Positions 19,183-29,398 of a stretch of 64,000 nucleotides of DNA are shown one piece after another; within the stretch, counting starts at the first letter, position 1; every line of letters begins with the position of its first letter. The notes below the pieces were generated by a model. That model ran no database searches. It saw only the letters and a program-made list of their open reading frames with translations, and was not told the origin of the DNA. Position numbers and translations under genes: made by a program. Source of the stretch: GCA-2746605 sp963710615. Its GTDB lineage: Bacteria; Bacteroidota; Ignavibacteria; Ignavibacteriales; Melioribacteraceae. The stretch lies in NCBI GenBank assembly GCA_963710615.1, contig CAVQBF010000031.1, positions 1 to 64,000 on the forward strand, in the 5' to 3' direction.

Positions 19183-21288
19183 ATGAAAAATAATTTTACA
19201 CCTCTTGTGGATTATATGAACTCATTCTACTTCGAAGAGAAACGAAAAGAATATCTTGAAATCTCATCAAATGTAAAGTCAGTTAGAGTATTGATCTTCA
19301 AGTTGGTTGATTTCTTCGAAGAGTTATTAAGCCAGCCGTCAGAACAAATTAAAGAAGTCTTCATTTTAGAATCAGCTCCCGAATTAATTAAGATGTTAGA
19401 AATTTATTCCGCATATGGTATTACTCCGGATAAAACAGAAAGAGTAATATCAGTCAGTGAGAAATTAATTTCCTACATTCCTCAGATTGAAAAATATTTG
19501 CCCAAGTTGAAGGATGAGCTCTCCAATCTAAAACAAATACTTAATGGCGAAATCTTAGAAAAGAGGGGGAGTTTAAGTTTCCCGGTAATAGAGAAAACAG
19601 ATACTGAATCGTATGGTTTGATGGAAGAATTGGAGATATCAATTCATACGAATAAGAAAAGAAATAAAATTGATTTTCATATAGTCCCAAGTCTTCCGAA
19701 AATAGAAGAGAGACTTCAGAAGCAGATTGATTATTCATGGGAATATGCAGTAAATTATTTAAAGAGGAGATACAAGAAATTCACCCCGAATTTACTTGTA
19801 ACAATTAAATATGTAAACAAGTTAGGAATCTATGAGGGGAATTCATTAGGAATAGCTTTAACTATTGGATTTATACAAGAACTGTTCAAATATTACGATC
19901 TGCGCGAAGAGATTAGCATTGATAGTAGTATATCAGCAACCGGATCAATGACCATTAATGGAGAGGTCGGTGAAGTTGGGAAAGAGATTATAAGAGTAAA
20001 AACGGAAGCAGTATTTTATTCACCGATTGATAAGTTTATCATTCCACAGAAAGATTTCGATCATGCAAATAATAGATTATCAGAATTATTGAAAGTCTAT
20101 CCTCAAAGAAGATTAAAACTAATCCCGGTAATGAATATCGCTGATGTAACAACAAGAAGAGATACATTAAGCATAGAAAAGCAGAATATAATCACTTGGG
20201 GAGGAAGAAAGGTTATAAGGAATAAGACCACTCTCATATTTTCAATCTTATTATTAGTTATCTTATTTGGTTTTTATTACCTCAATCAAGATGATAATCC
20301 AGTAAATTATGAATTTGCTGGGAATAAGATCCTCTTTAAAAACAAATACAATAAGATTTTATGGTCAAAAAATAGCTATCCTGAAATGAAAACTTACATA
20401 TTGAATAGCGAATAGGATAGCTAATCAGAAAATTCGAATTATTGATGTTGACAAGGATGGAAAAAATGAAGTTTTAATTGTTGGAACATTGAATGCTCCA
20501 GAAAGAGATCCAAGCTTAAGTCTGTTTAATCACAATGGAAGAATTATCTGGAGTTATGCCCACTATGACACAGTGGCAACAATCAGAAGAAATTTTTACT
20601 GGAAGTTTCGAATCACATGGAATTATTGATACAGTTCAAGTTGGATCAAGAACAGAATTATTTGCTTATTTTCAGCACCACAATTATTATCCGACTTGCA
20701 TCATAAGATTAGATTTAATTACAGGGGAAAGATTAGGAAATGCGCTGTGGCATCCGGGAGCAATTGGAGGTGCAGTAATTATGGACTGGAATCAAGATGG
20801 CAAAAAAGAGATAATTGCTGGAGGAGCTTCAAATGGAATGCATTCCGCCTATTTATTTTCGATAGATGTTGATAAGCTTACAGGCACATTCCCAAGTTCC
20901 GAAGAAAAAAGATTTCTAAATATGGAGTTAGCTGATTTCAATAAATATATATTATTTCCAATGACCGATTATGGAAAGCTTATGTTCCCAAATTATAATG
21001 CGAGTTTTAGGGGAACCCACTTTTATCGATAATATTTTAGGCGTATCTGTTTTTGAAGGGCAAGCAGATCTATTATTGAGTGATTTTGGATATGCTATTA
21101 GATTTGATAAGAAATTATTTCCACAAAATATAGTGATGGGAGATGCAGCAATTAACTTAAGAGATAAATTAGTGAATGAAGGTAAATTAAAATTGCCATA
21201 TACAGACACACCGGAATTTCATATTTCAATTCTTCACGAAATCCAGTATTGGGATGGAGAGAAGTTTGTGAAATACTTCAACAATTAA
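19183..21288 (+). pseudogene. Membrane-anchored Lon-protease-fold protein with FG-GAP-like C-terminus, three frameshifts
   Basis: The clean first frame (19183-20415, 410 residues) has a helical N-terminus. A region at about 185-330 resembles the Lon (S16) proteolytic domain: EGNSLGIALTIGF aligns Ser221 with the catalytic serine, and SATGSMTINGEVGEVGKEI aligns with the block holding the catalytic lysine. In that alignment the lysine (K267) falls two positions early, so activity is uncertain. A membrane segment follows at about 348-366. Frames then shift near 20412, 20577 and 21005. The continuing sequence shows DVDKDGKNEVLIVGT and DWNQDGKKEIIAGG, typical of FG-GAP/VCBS calcium-binding blades outside the membrane. 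The 410-residue part could still be made without its outer domain. Confidence 0.6.
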
Positions 21289-21323
21289 TTCAATCCGTTA
21301 AATAGCAAAAATCAGAAATCAAT

Positions 21324-21346
21324 AAGCCGAGTCAATCGGCTTTTTT
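21324..21346 (+). terminator. Rho-independent terminator after the Lon-like gene
   Basis: Stem AAGCCGA / TCGGCTT, loop GTCAA, then T6. It is 35 bases after the stop codon at 21288. Confidence 0.85.
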
Positions 21347-21513
21347 AATTTTAAAATTAACATGTTTAAAACAGACAATTTGATTATTCGCAATTTTATT
21401 TATATTCTTTTGAAGACTTTTAAATGATGTCAAATCAAAAAAGGATGGTTGTTAAATTAAAAGCAAAGTGTGTAAAAGTGTAAAACTAAGAATCTATAAA
21501 ATAGAATTTATAT

Positions 21514-21549
21514 AAAAAAAGTGCGATTAATATTTTTTATCGCACTTTT
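21514..21549 (-). terminator. Terminator of the tRNA gene
   Basis: On the minus strand, AAAAGTGCGAT pairs with ATCGCACTTTT around an 11-base loop and runs into a T-tract. It begins 5 bases after the tRNA 3' end. Confidence 0.8.
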
Positions 21550-21554
21550 GATTG

Positions 21555-21628
21555 TGGGCCCGGAGGGAGTTGAACCCCCGACCCTCTGATTATGAGTCAG
21601 ATGCTCTAACCAACTGAGCTACAGGCCC
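21555..21628 (-). tRNA. tRNA with CAU anticodon (elongator Met or Ile2)
   Basis: A 74-base cloverleaf: acceptor GGGCCTG with CGGGCCC (one GT wobble), D-arm TAGCTCAGTTGGTTAGAGCA, anticodon stem TCTGA/TCAGA around loop CTCATAA (anticodon CAT), T-arm GGGGGTTCAACTCCC and discriminator A. CCA is not encoded. The first acceptor pair is G-C, so it is not the initiator tRNA. I cannot separate elongator methionine from lysidine-modified isoleucine by eye. A hairpin terminator follows directly. Confidence 0.93.
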
Positions 21629-21760
21629 TTAAAAACAAACCTAAAAATAATACTTTGATTTTTTGAATGCAATAGAAATATCTTCGCCAATTAACTAAAA
21701 TTATATTTATTTTAATTAATCGGTTTACTTTCTCTTGACTAATTATATATAGGATATTAT

Positions 21761-23707
21761 ATGGATAGTTTTCAAAAATCAGAATTCAAACCTTACATCT
21801 CCCCGTCAGATTTTATCCCAGAATTTACTCCAAAAGCAATAATCCTTGGTGCAATATTTGGAATTATTTTTGGCGCAGCAACTGTTTATTTGGGACTAAA
21901 GGTTGGCCTAACTGTTAGTGCATCTATTCCCATTGCTGTTTTATCAATTTCAGTAATAAAGAAATTTGGTAAAGCTACAATCCTAGAAAATAATATGGTG
22001 CAGACAATTGGCTCGGCAGGTGAATCTGTTGCAGCTGGCGTTGTTTTTACCATTCCAGCATTGTTATTCTTACCAGGAGGCAGTGACTATTTTCAATATT
22101 TTCAAATTTTTGTCCTAGCTCTTGCCGGTGGTATTCTTGGTGTACTATTTATGATCCCTTTGCGTAGATCAATAATTGTAAAGGAACACGGTAAATTGCC
22201 TTTTCCTGAAGGGACAGCGTGTGCTGATGTACTAATAGCTGGAGAAAAAGGCGGTAAGTTAGCTCAAAAAGTTTTTTATGGATTAGGAATTGCATTCGCT
22301 TATAAATCTTTGATGTCACTTTTAGGTTTATGGAAAGATGTTCCAAGATATACATTTGGCAGAGATACAGCAATGCCCAACGCAACAGTTATGGGTGAGA
22401 TTACCCCTGAATTATTAGGAGTTGGTTACATAATTGGACCTAAAATTGCTGGTGTGATGGTGGCTGGCGGTGTTCTTTCATGGTTAGTTCTTATTCCCTT
22501 GATAACTTTGCTGGGTGATAGTCTTACAACAGTTTTTGCACCAGCCACTAAATTGATTTCCGAAATGTCTGCTAATGAAATTTGGAGTAACTATATCAGA
22601 TATATTGGTGCAGGTGCTGTGACATTTGGTGGAATCGTAACCTTGGTTAGATCATTCCCAACAATTATAAGTGCATTCAGTGATTCATTTAAAGATTTAA
22701 AAGAAAGTAAATCAAATACAGCAGCCAAAAAGAATAGAACTGAAAAAGATATTCCACTTGTTTATGTACTAGTTGGAAGCGTTTTACTGGTAATCTTAAT
22801 GGTTGTAATTCCGTCAATACCAACAAATCTTTTGTCATCAATAATGATTGTAGTTTTTGGATTCTTCTTCGTAACTGTATCATCGAGAATTGTTGGTCTT
22901 ATTGGTTCTTCTTCAAATCCAATATCAGGAATGACAATTGCCACTCTGATGGCAACCGCCTTAATTTTTGTTGCTGTAGGATGGACAGGAGAGATTTATC
23001 AACCGATAGTTTTAGTTGTTGGTTCAATTGTTTGTATTGCTTCGGCTAATGCTGGTGCAACTTCCCAAGATCTTAAGACAGGTTACATTGTTGGTGCTAC
23101 TCCTATACTTCAACAAATTGGATTACTTATAGGTGTTTTGGCCTCCGTAGTTGTAATTGGATTTACTATTATTATGCTTAATAATATTTTAACAATTGGT
23201 TCAGATCAACTTCCTGCACCACAAGCAACTCTAATGGCTACAGTGATTAAAGGATTATTGAGTCAAAATCTTCCTTGGGGATTAGTAATTGTAGGAATGG
23301 GAATAGCCGCAGTAATGGAATTAAGTGGTGTCAGATCATTACCATTTGCTGTTGGCGCCTATCTTCCACTTTCAGTAACAAGTCCAATTTTCGTTGGTGG
23401 TTTAGTAAAATTAATTGTTGATAAAATTAGAAAAAGTGGCGAGGATGAATCAGAAATTGGTCCAGGTGCATTATTAAGTTCAGGTTTAATTGCCGGCGGT
23501 GCACTCACGGGAATTTTAATCGCAGGATTAAAAGGATGGATATGGGAAGTAAATGCAGCAGGTAAGGAAATTTCTGTTGCCGATAAACTAAATACCGGAA
23601 TTGGTGAAAGCATGGGTGTTTCGGGTGATATAGTTTCTCTGGTCCTTTTTGCATCGCTTGCTCTCATTCTTATTACTTTTGCGTTAGGTAAAGAAAAGAA
23701 AATTTAA
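21761..23707 (+). CDS. OPT-family oligopeptide transporter
   Basis: 648 residues and about 15 membrane segments. The start FTPKAIILGAIFGIIFGA and the motif QTIGSAGESVAAG are characteristic of OPT/YSL transporters, which import small peptides with protons. It leads a same-strand run: the MFS carrier follows after 23 bases, the PqqD-like protein 6 bases later and the M29 aminopeptidase 16 bases later. The combination implies peptide import followed by intracellular hydrolysis. The start ATG has no strong ribosome-binding site, as is common in this group. Confidence 0.93.
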   Translation: MDSFQKSEFKPYISPSDFIPEFTPKAIILGAIFGIIFGAATVYLGLKVGLTVSASIPIAVLSISVIKKFGKATILENNMVQTIGSAGESVAAGVVFTIPALLFLPGGSDYFQYFQIFVLALAGGILGVLFMIPLRRSIIVKEHGKLPFPEGTACADVLIAGEKGGKLAQKVFYGLGIAFAYKSLMSLLGLWKDVPRYTFGRDTAMPNATVMGEITPELLGVGYIIGPKIAGVMVAGGVLSWLVLIPLITLLGDSLTTVFAPATKLISEMSANEIWSNYIRYIGAGAVTFGGIVTLVRSFPTIISAFSDSFKDLKESKSNTAAKKNRTEKDIPLVYVLVGSVLLVILMVVIPSIPTNLLSSIMIVVFGFFFVTVSSRIVGLIGSSSNPISGMTIATLMATALIFVAVGWTGEIYQPIVLVVGSIVCIASANAGATSQDLKTGYIVGATPILQQIGLLIGVLASVVVIGFTIIMLNNILTIGSDQLPAPQATLMATVIKGLLSQNLPWGLVIVGMGIAAVMELSGVRSLPFAVGAYLPLSVTSPIFVGGLVKLIVDKIRKSGEDESEIGPGALLSSGLIAGGALTGILIAGLKGWIWEVNAAGKEISVADKLNTGIGESMGVSGDIVSLVLFASLALILITFALGKEKKI

Positions 23708-23730
23708 TTTCTCAATCTTAAGGAAAGAAT

Positions 23731-25002
23731 ATGACTAATAATCTTGGTAAACCTCAACCATCACCAATATATAGATGGACAGTACTCATTTTTATAAGCC
23801 TGGCAATGTTTGGGAACTATTATATTTATGATAGCATTGCACCTATAGCCGATATGCTTAAATCTGAGTTAGGTTTCTCGGATGTAAATATTGGCTCACT
23901 TTATTCTGTTTATAGTTTTGCTGCTGTTTTTATTCTAATAATTAGCGGACCGATTATTGACAGGCTTGGTGTAAAAATTTCTATAATGATATTTGCGACT
24001 ATCTGTTCAATTGCCGCTTTACTGATGGCAGTGAGTTCAGAATTATATTTGATGTTGGGTAGCCGACTTCTTCTGGGAATTGGTGCTGAGCCTTTAATAG
24101 TGGCAATTACAACAGCTCTTGCAAAGTGGTTCAAAGGTAAAGAATTGGGATTTGCTTTCGGAATAAACTTAACAATTGCACGTCTTGGCTCTTTTACTGC
24201 TGATTGGTCACCAACCTGGGGTAGGAGTTTTTATGATAACTGGAGTGATCCTTTATATGTTGCCTTTATTATTGGTTTAACTTGTGTGGTTGGCGGAATA
24301 ATTTACTGGATTATGGAAAGTTTTGCTGAGAAAAGATATTCGCTTGGTGAAGCAGGTGAGGTTGATAAATTCGTGTTTTCAGATTTATTCAAATTTGATA
24401 AATCATTCTGGTATGTGGTGATTTTATGTGTTACTTTTTATTCTGCAGTATTTCCGTTCAGAACATTTGCAATAAAATTTTATCAAGAGGCTCATGGAGC
24501 ATCACGAGAATTAGCTGGACAATTAAACAGCGCATTAATATTTGCTTCAATGGTTGCAACTCCATTATTCGGATTATTAGCCGATAAAATCGGAAAACGC
24601 GCAACAATGATGATGATTGGATCAATTTTAATTTTACCAGTATATCTCATGTTGGTCTATCTTGATATTTCACTCTATATACCAATAGTTATGTTGGGTA
24701 TCGCTTTCTCACTTATTCCTGCAATAATGTGGCCATCAGTTGCATATTTAGTTCAGCAAAATAGATTAGGTACAGCTTATTCAATAATGACACTTATTCA
24801 ACAAATTGGAGTTTTTGCATTTAACTATTTACTCGGCTGGTCAAATGATATATCGGGAGCATCTGCTGATAATCCTGAAGGCTATGCAATGGGAATGTGG
24901 ATTTTATCAATATTGGGTATAATTGGTTTTGTATTTGCTTATCTGCTTCGTAAAAATGAATTAGGTCCAAATGGACATGGACTCGAAAAGGGGACAGCTT
25001 AA
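23731..25002 (+). CDS. MFS transporter
   Basis: 423 residues, twelve predicted membrane helices, with an MFS-type motif between helices 2 and 3 (GPIIDRLGVK) and the half-repeat counterpart FGLLADKIGKRA. It is similar in overall shape to nitrate/oxalate/sugar-phosphate type carriers, and I cannot assign a substrate. The position between a peptide importer and an aminopeptidase suggests export or exchange of a peptide-derived product such as an amino acid. Preceded by AAGGAAAG ribosome-binding site. Confidence 0.88.
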   Translation: MTNNLGKPQPSPIYRWTVLIFISLAMFGNYYIYDSIAPIADMLKSELGFSDVNIGSLYSVYSFAAVFILIISGPIIDRLGVKISIMIFATICSIAALLMAVSSELYLMLGSRLLLGIGAEPLIVAITTALAKWFKGKELGFAFGINLTIARLGSFTADWSPTWGRSFYDNWSDPLYVAFIIGLTCVVGGIIYWIMESFAEKRYSLGEAGEVDKFVFSDLFKFDKSFWYVVILCVTFYSAVFPFRTFAIKFYQEAHGASRELAGQLNSALIFASMVATPLFGLLADKIGKRATMMMIGSILILPVYLMLVYLDISLYIPIVMLGIAFSLIPAIMWPSVAYLVQQNRLGTAYSIMTLIQQIGVFAFNYLLGWSNDISGASADNPEGYAMGMWILSILGIIGFVFAYLLRKNELGPNGHGLEKGTA

Positions 25003-25008
25003 AATATC

Positions 25009-25338
25009 ATGAAAAATCTTGAAAAGGTTTATCCATTTAGAATTTGTGAACATGAGATAAATGATGAACTTGTTACTGTTCTGTATAAAAAAGAGAAACT
25101 AACCTTTATTGAGAAAACATTTTTTAAGAAGGATAGTTTAAAACCGTATAAAATTGATTTAGACGAAATTGGCAGTTTTATTTGGCACCAATGCGATGGA
25201 ACAAAAAGTGTAGGTGAAATTACAGAAATAGCCAAAGATCATTTTAATGAGAAAATTGAACCTGCTAAAGAAAGAGTTGAGTTGTTTATTAATCAAATGA
25301 ATAAAAATAAGTTAATTAGACTTTACGAAAAAAAATAA
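25009..25338 (+). CDS. PqqD-family protein
   Basis: 109 residues. The segment KIDLDEIGSFIWHQCDGTKSVGEI matches the PqqD fold, a peptide-binding winged-helix domain that presents precursor peptides to radical-SAM enzymes. No radical-SAM maturase or obvious precursor peptide is nearby, so here it may bind peptides for the adjacent transporter/aminopeptidase system (inference). It is separated from the MFS gene by 6 bases and from the M29 gene by 16. Confidence 0.75.
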   Translation: MKNLEKVYPFRICEHEINDELVTVLYKKEKLTFIEKTFFKKDSLKPYKIDLDEIGSFIWHQCDGTKSVGEITEIAKDHFNEKIEPAKERVELFINQMNKNKLIRLYEKK

Positions 25339-25354
25339 ATACTAAGGAAGAATA

Positions 25355-26314
25355 ATGGCGTTAACAAAACTTGATAAGGCTTCGAGAATTGCAATAAAAG
25401 ACTGCATGGGAGCAAAACCCAAAGAGAAAATTTTAGTAATAACTGATGAGAACAAAATTGAAATTGGTCAATCTCTTTACAAAAATGCTTTGGCATTAGG
25501 GCATGAGGCCTTTTTATTGGAGATGAAATCGAGAGAATATAATGGAGAAGAACCACCAAAATTTGTTGCTGAAGCTATGAAAATGGCTGATGTGATTTTA
25601 TGTCCGACTAGTAAATCTTTAACACATACTGATGCCAGACGAAATGCATCCGCTCTAGGTAAAAGAATAGCTACATTTCCTGGAATAACGAAAGATGTTA
25701 TGATAAGAGGATTAAATGCTGACTATAATAAGATTGCTGCTTTGACATTAAAATTGACCAAAATGATGGATAAAACAAAAAGTATTCGTGTAACTGCTCC
25801 AAACGGTACAGATATTACTATGAGTATCGAAGGAAGGAAAACAATTCCAAGTAAAGGATTATTTCATAGAAAAGGGGAAAGCGGCAATTTACCAACTGGT
25901 GAAGCTTTTGCTGCTCCAGTTGAAGGCAAATCTGAAGGTATTTTTGTTGCTGACGGTTCTTTCGCAGTAATTGGAATGCTGAAAACTCCAATTAAAGTTA
26001 AAGTTGAAAAGGGTTTAGCTACAGAAATTTCCGGTGGCAAAGAAGCCAAGGAATTAATTAAAATGCTTAAGCCTTTCGGTAAAAAAGGAAGAAACATTGC
26101 TGAAATTGGAATTGGGACTAACGATTCTGTAAAATTAAGCGGCATGCTGCTCGAAGATGAGAAAAAAAAGGGAACTGTCCATATTGCTTTGGGTGATAAT
26201 AAATCAATGGGTGGAAAGATAAATGTTCCTATTCATGTAGATGGTGTAATTTTAAAACCAACTGTATATTTTGATGATAAAGTAATCATGAAGAATGGTA
26301 AATTGCTTGTATAG
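25355..26314 (+). CDS. Peptidase M29 (thermophilic aminopeptidase) family protein
   Basis: 319 residues, shorter than classical M29 enzymes (about 410) because the N-terminal domain is reduced. The metal-binding blocks are present in order: NLPTGEAFAAP (Glu), AEIGIGTN (Glu), GTVHIALGDN (His), PIHVDGVI (His, Asp) with the Tyr of TVYFDD nearby. The family are two-metal, broad-specificity aminopeptidases. It closes the OPT-MFS-PqqD run, so it presumably degrades imported peptides. The stop is at 26314. Confidence 0.85.
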   Translation: MALTKLDKASRIAIKDCMGAKPKEKILVITDENKIEIGQSLYKNALALGHEAFLLEMKSREYNGEEPPKFVAEAMKMADVILCPTSKSLTHTDARRNASALGKRIATFPGITKDVMIRGLNADYNKIAALTLKLTKMMDKTKSIRVTAPNGTDITMSIEGRKTIPSKGLFHRKGESGNLPTGEAFAAPVEGKSEGIFVADGSFAVIGMLKTPIKVKVEKGLATEISGGKEAKELIKMLKPFGKKGRNIAEIGIGTNDSVKLSGMLLEDEKKKGTVHIALGDNKSMGGKINVPIHVDGVILKPTVYFDDKVIMKNGKLLV

Positions 26315-26418
26315 TAATCGCAATTCTACTATCACAATTATTGCAATCTCAAAAAAATCTTTTTTTAATAAAAAAATATTTCGTTACTTAAAATTTGTGT
26401 TCAATTCGTTGATCTATC

Positions 26419-26919
26419 ATGAGAACCAGAAAACCCAGTCGTTTAAAAAACTACGACTATTCTCAACCTGGCTATTATTTTGTTACCATCTGTGTTGATA
26501 AAATGCAATCTGTCTTGGGAATAATAGAGAATGAAAAAATAAAATTAAATGATTATGGAAGGATTGCAGAACGAAATTTTGAGCAAATTCCAAATATTTT
26601 TAAAGAAATAGAAATTGATGAGTTTATTATAATGCCAAATCACGTTCATGGAGTAATTATTATTAATGTAGTGGATGCAAATTTTGCATCCACTACAGAT
26701 CGTACAAAGATGTTATTATCCAAAGCAATACAACAATATAAACGCAGTTGTACAATCGAGATTAAAAAAAACGGTATATTTGATTTCAAATGGCAACGCT
26801 CATTCTATGAACGGATTATTAGAAATGAAAATGAATTGTTAAACATAAGAAAGTATATTAGAAATAATCCGTTGAATTGGAGCTTAAATGAAACAATAAT
26901 AGAGAATCTTATCCTATGA
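26419..26919 (+). CDS. REP-associated tyrosine transposase (RAYT, IS200-like)
   Basis: 166 residues. The Y1 single-strand nuclease signature is intact: HUH motif MPNHVHGVI and catalytic Tyr in IQQYKRSC, with the RAYT ending WQRSFYERII and IRKYIRNNPLNW. There are no flanking transposon ends; RAYTs are normally single-copy and act on REP hairpins. A 31-base palindrome sits inside the gene and codes for NVVDANFAST between the HUH motif and the tyrosine helix. The gene follows the M29 gene but has its own start MRTRKPSRLKNYDYS. Confidence 0.88.
   Translation: MRTRKPSRLKNYDYSQPGYYFVTICVDKMQSVLGIIENEKIKLNDYGRIAERNFEQIPNIFKEIEIDEFIIMPNHVHGVIIINVVDANFASTTDRTKMLLSKAIQQYKRSCTIEIKKNGIFDFKWQRSFYERIIRNENELLNIRKYIRNNPLNWSLNETIIENLIL
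26667..26697. repeat. 31-base palindrome inside the RAYT gene
   Basis: Arms TGTAGTGGATGCAAA (26667-26681) and TTTGCATCCACTACA (26683-26697) are perfect complements with one spacer base. As single-stranded DNA or RNA it would form a long hairpin. It is in frame and free of stops. Confidence 0.9.
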
Positions 26920-27192
26920 TAGAATAATCCAATTCGAACTTACATGAAAAAGATCATGAATGGGGCAAAGTCATTTTAATTTATTCAGCAGATATTTATT
27001 TCGTCTCTTCTGATCTCTTTACCAAGATAAAAGATACAATATCCAATTACATAAAATAAGCGATAACTATAAACTGCTAAAACAGTTAAAAATCGCAATA
27101 TTTTGCATCTCTTTAAATGAAAATCACCCCTCATTATTTGAAATCTCACCAAAATTGCTTATTTTTGCAGTCTTGTAAAAATTGAGGTAAAT

Positions 27193-29370
27193 TTGAAATT
27201 ATTAAATGAATTAAATGAACAACAACAAGCAGCGGTTAAATTCAACACTGCACCTAATATGATTGTAGCCGGAGCAGGTTCCGGTAAGACCAGAGTTTTA
27301 ACTTATAAAATTGCTTATTTGCTAGCAGACGGATTTGATCCTTCTTCAATTTTAGCACTTACTTTTACCAATAAAGCAGCAAAAGAAATGAAAGATCGAA
27401 TTGTTCAGCTTGTTGGTAAAAAAGCCGAGAAGATGTGGATGGGTACTTTTCATTCCATTTTTGCCAGAATTCTAAGAGTTGAAGCTAAAAAAATTGGTTA
27501 CGAAAAAAACTTTTCAATTTATGATAGAGAAGATTCAGTTTCTCTTGTAAATAGCTGTTTACAAGCTTTAAATATCAATTTAGATAGTATGAATGCTTCT
27601 GCAGTTCAGCATAAAATTAGTTATCTGAAGAACCAGATGATTTCACCGGAAGAGTTTAGCAAACACATTGCATCAAACTTAATTGAGAAAAAAATTGCTG
27701 AAATATATCTTGAATATAACAAGAGACTAAAAGAAAACAATTCAATGGATTTTGATGATTTACTATTAAAACCAATTGAGCTTTTTAATAATCATCAGAG
27801 AATTCTTTCAAAATATAGAGGAATGTTCAAATATATACTTGTTGATGAATACCAGGATACAAATAAAGCTCAATATGAATTACTCAAGCTGTTAACTACC
27901 GCAAGAATAAAGATCTGTGTGGTAGGTGATGATGCTCAAAGTATTTATGGATGGAGGGGCGCTGAAATTAAAAATATGCTCAATTTTGAAAAGGATTTTT
28001 CTAAAGCTAAAACTTTCAGATTAGAGCAGAATTACAGATCTACTGGAACAATATTAAAAGCTGCAGATTCTATAATTAAGAATAATACCAATCAGATTGT
28101 AAAAACACTCTGGACAGAAAATGCAGAGGGTGAACCTTTATCTATAATTCGTTGTACTGATGAGAAAGACGAAGCTTTCCAAATTGCTAAGCAAATGAAA
28201 AAAGAAATTACATCTCGAAAAATTTCTTTGAATGAGATTGCAATACTTTATAGAATAAATTCTCAATCTCGAGCTTTAGAAGAAGCTTTAAGAAGAGAAA
28301 AAATTCCTTATAAAATTATTGGCGGAGTTGAATTTTATAGAAGAAAAGAGGTTAAAGACATAGTTGGTTACTTAAGAGTTCTTGCAAATCAGAATGATGA
28401 AGAAAGTTTACTTAGAATTATGAATTATCCTCAAAGAGGAATTGGCAACACCTCAATAACAAAAATGATTGATTTCGCACGCAAGCTAGATATTTCTTTG
28501 TTTACTACAATGGCTAGAGTTTTTGAAGTAATTGAAGTCAAAGAGAGAATACAAAAAAATGTAAAACAGTTTAAGCTATTTCTTGATAAATATATTGACC
28601 TTAAAGATAAGCTATCTTTACTCGAGTTAACATCTGCTCTTGTTGATGAACTGGGTATTTTAAGAATGTATAAAGAAGAAAATACCCAAGATTCTTTGCA
28701 GAGATATGATAATATTCAAGAATTACTTTCTGGTATTGCTGAATTCAGTAAAGGCAGACCGGACGCAACAATTGATGATTTCTTAGCTGATGTATCATTA
28801 ATCACAGGAATGGACCAATATTCAGACGAAGATAATTCAGTGACTCTGATGACAATTCATGCATCAAAAGGGCTGGAATTTCCATTAGTATTTATTACAG
28901 GTTGTGAAGAAGATATTTTCCCGCTAAATCAAAAATTCGATTCAAACTCGAAAGTTGAAGAAGAAAGAAGACTTTTTTATGTTGCTCTTACTAGAGCTGA
29001 AAAGAAAGTATTCATTTCTTATGCTCGTTCAAGATATCGCTTTGGTGAGGTTGCATATCAAAGTAAATCAAGATTCCTGGAAGAACTAGATCCTTCTACT
29101 GTTACTGAGTTGAATAAGGGTAATGCAAGAAAAGGCGGAAGAAGAAGAAAAGCTTTCTATGATGAAATGTATCAAGAAGATTTTGATGATTTTAACCAAG
29201 AAAGAAGATCATTCAGAGTTGGAAGCAGAATTACTCACGATATGTTTGGAAACGGTAAAGTTTTGAAGATTTCTGGTAATGGTGATATGCAAAAAGTAAC
29301 AATTGCATTTGAAGAGAAGGGTACTAAGACTTTACTCCTCAAATTTGCTAATATTCGTTTGGCATCTTAA
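27193..29370 (+). CDS. uvrD: UvrD/PcrA-type superfamily 1A DNA helicase
   Basis: 725 residues. Walker A AGAGSGKT at 26-33, motif Ia LTFTNKAAKEM, motif II DEYQDTN, motif III GDDAQSIYGWRG, motif IV LEQNYRS, motif V TIHASKGLEF, motif VI ALTRAEKKV. The C-terminus HDMFGNGKVLKISG is the Tudor-like PcrA domain. It is a 3'-5' helicase for nucleotide-excision and mismatch repair and for removing recombinase filaments. The start is TTG at 27193 with GAGG seven bases before it. No SOS-like palindrome is visible upstream. It ends at a strong shared terminator. Confidence 0.96.
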   Translation: MKLLNELNEQQQAAVKFNTAPNMIVAGAGSGKTRVLTYKIAYLLADGFDPSSILALTFTNKAAKEMKDRIVQLVGKKAEKMWMGTFHSIFARILRVEAKKIGYEKNFSIYDREDSVSLVNSCLQALNINLDSMNASAVQHKISYLKNQMISPEEFSKHIASNLIEKKIAEIYLEYNKRLKENNSMDFDDLLLKPIELFNNHQRILSKYRGMFKYILVDEYQDTNKAQYELLKLLTTARIKICVVGDDAQSIYGWRGAEIKNMLNFEKDFSKAKTFRLEQNYRSTGTILKAADSIIKNNTNQIVKTLWTENAEGEPLSIIRCTDEKDEAFQIAKQMKKEITSRKISLNEIAILYRINSQSRALEEALRREKIPYKIIGGVEFYRRKEVKDIVGYLRVLANQNDEESLLRIMNYPQRGIGNTSITKMIDFARKLDISLFTTMARVFEVIEVKERIQKNVKQFKLFLDKYIDLKDKLSLLELTSALVDELGILRMYKEENTQDSLQRYDNIQELLSGIAEFSKGRPDATIDDFLADVSLITGMDQYSDEDNSVTLMTIHASKGLEFPLVFITGCEEDIFPLNQKFDSNSKVEEERRLFYVALTRAEKKVFISYARSRYRFGEVAYQSKSRFLEELDPSTVTELNKGNARKGGRRRKAFYDEMYQEDFDDFNQERRSFRVGSRITHDMFGNGKVLKISGNGDMQKVTIAFEEKGTKTLLLKFANIRLAS

Positions 29371-29398
29371 TTCATCTTTCCCAAGATATTTAAATTAG

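Noticed and set aside
21555..21628. Initiator tRNA(Met)
   Set aside because: The acceptor stem starts with a paired G-C, unlike initiator tRNA.
26667..26697. Intrinsic terminator inside the RAYT gene
   Set aside because: No T-tract follows and it is in the middle of an intact coding frame.
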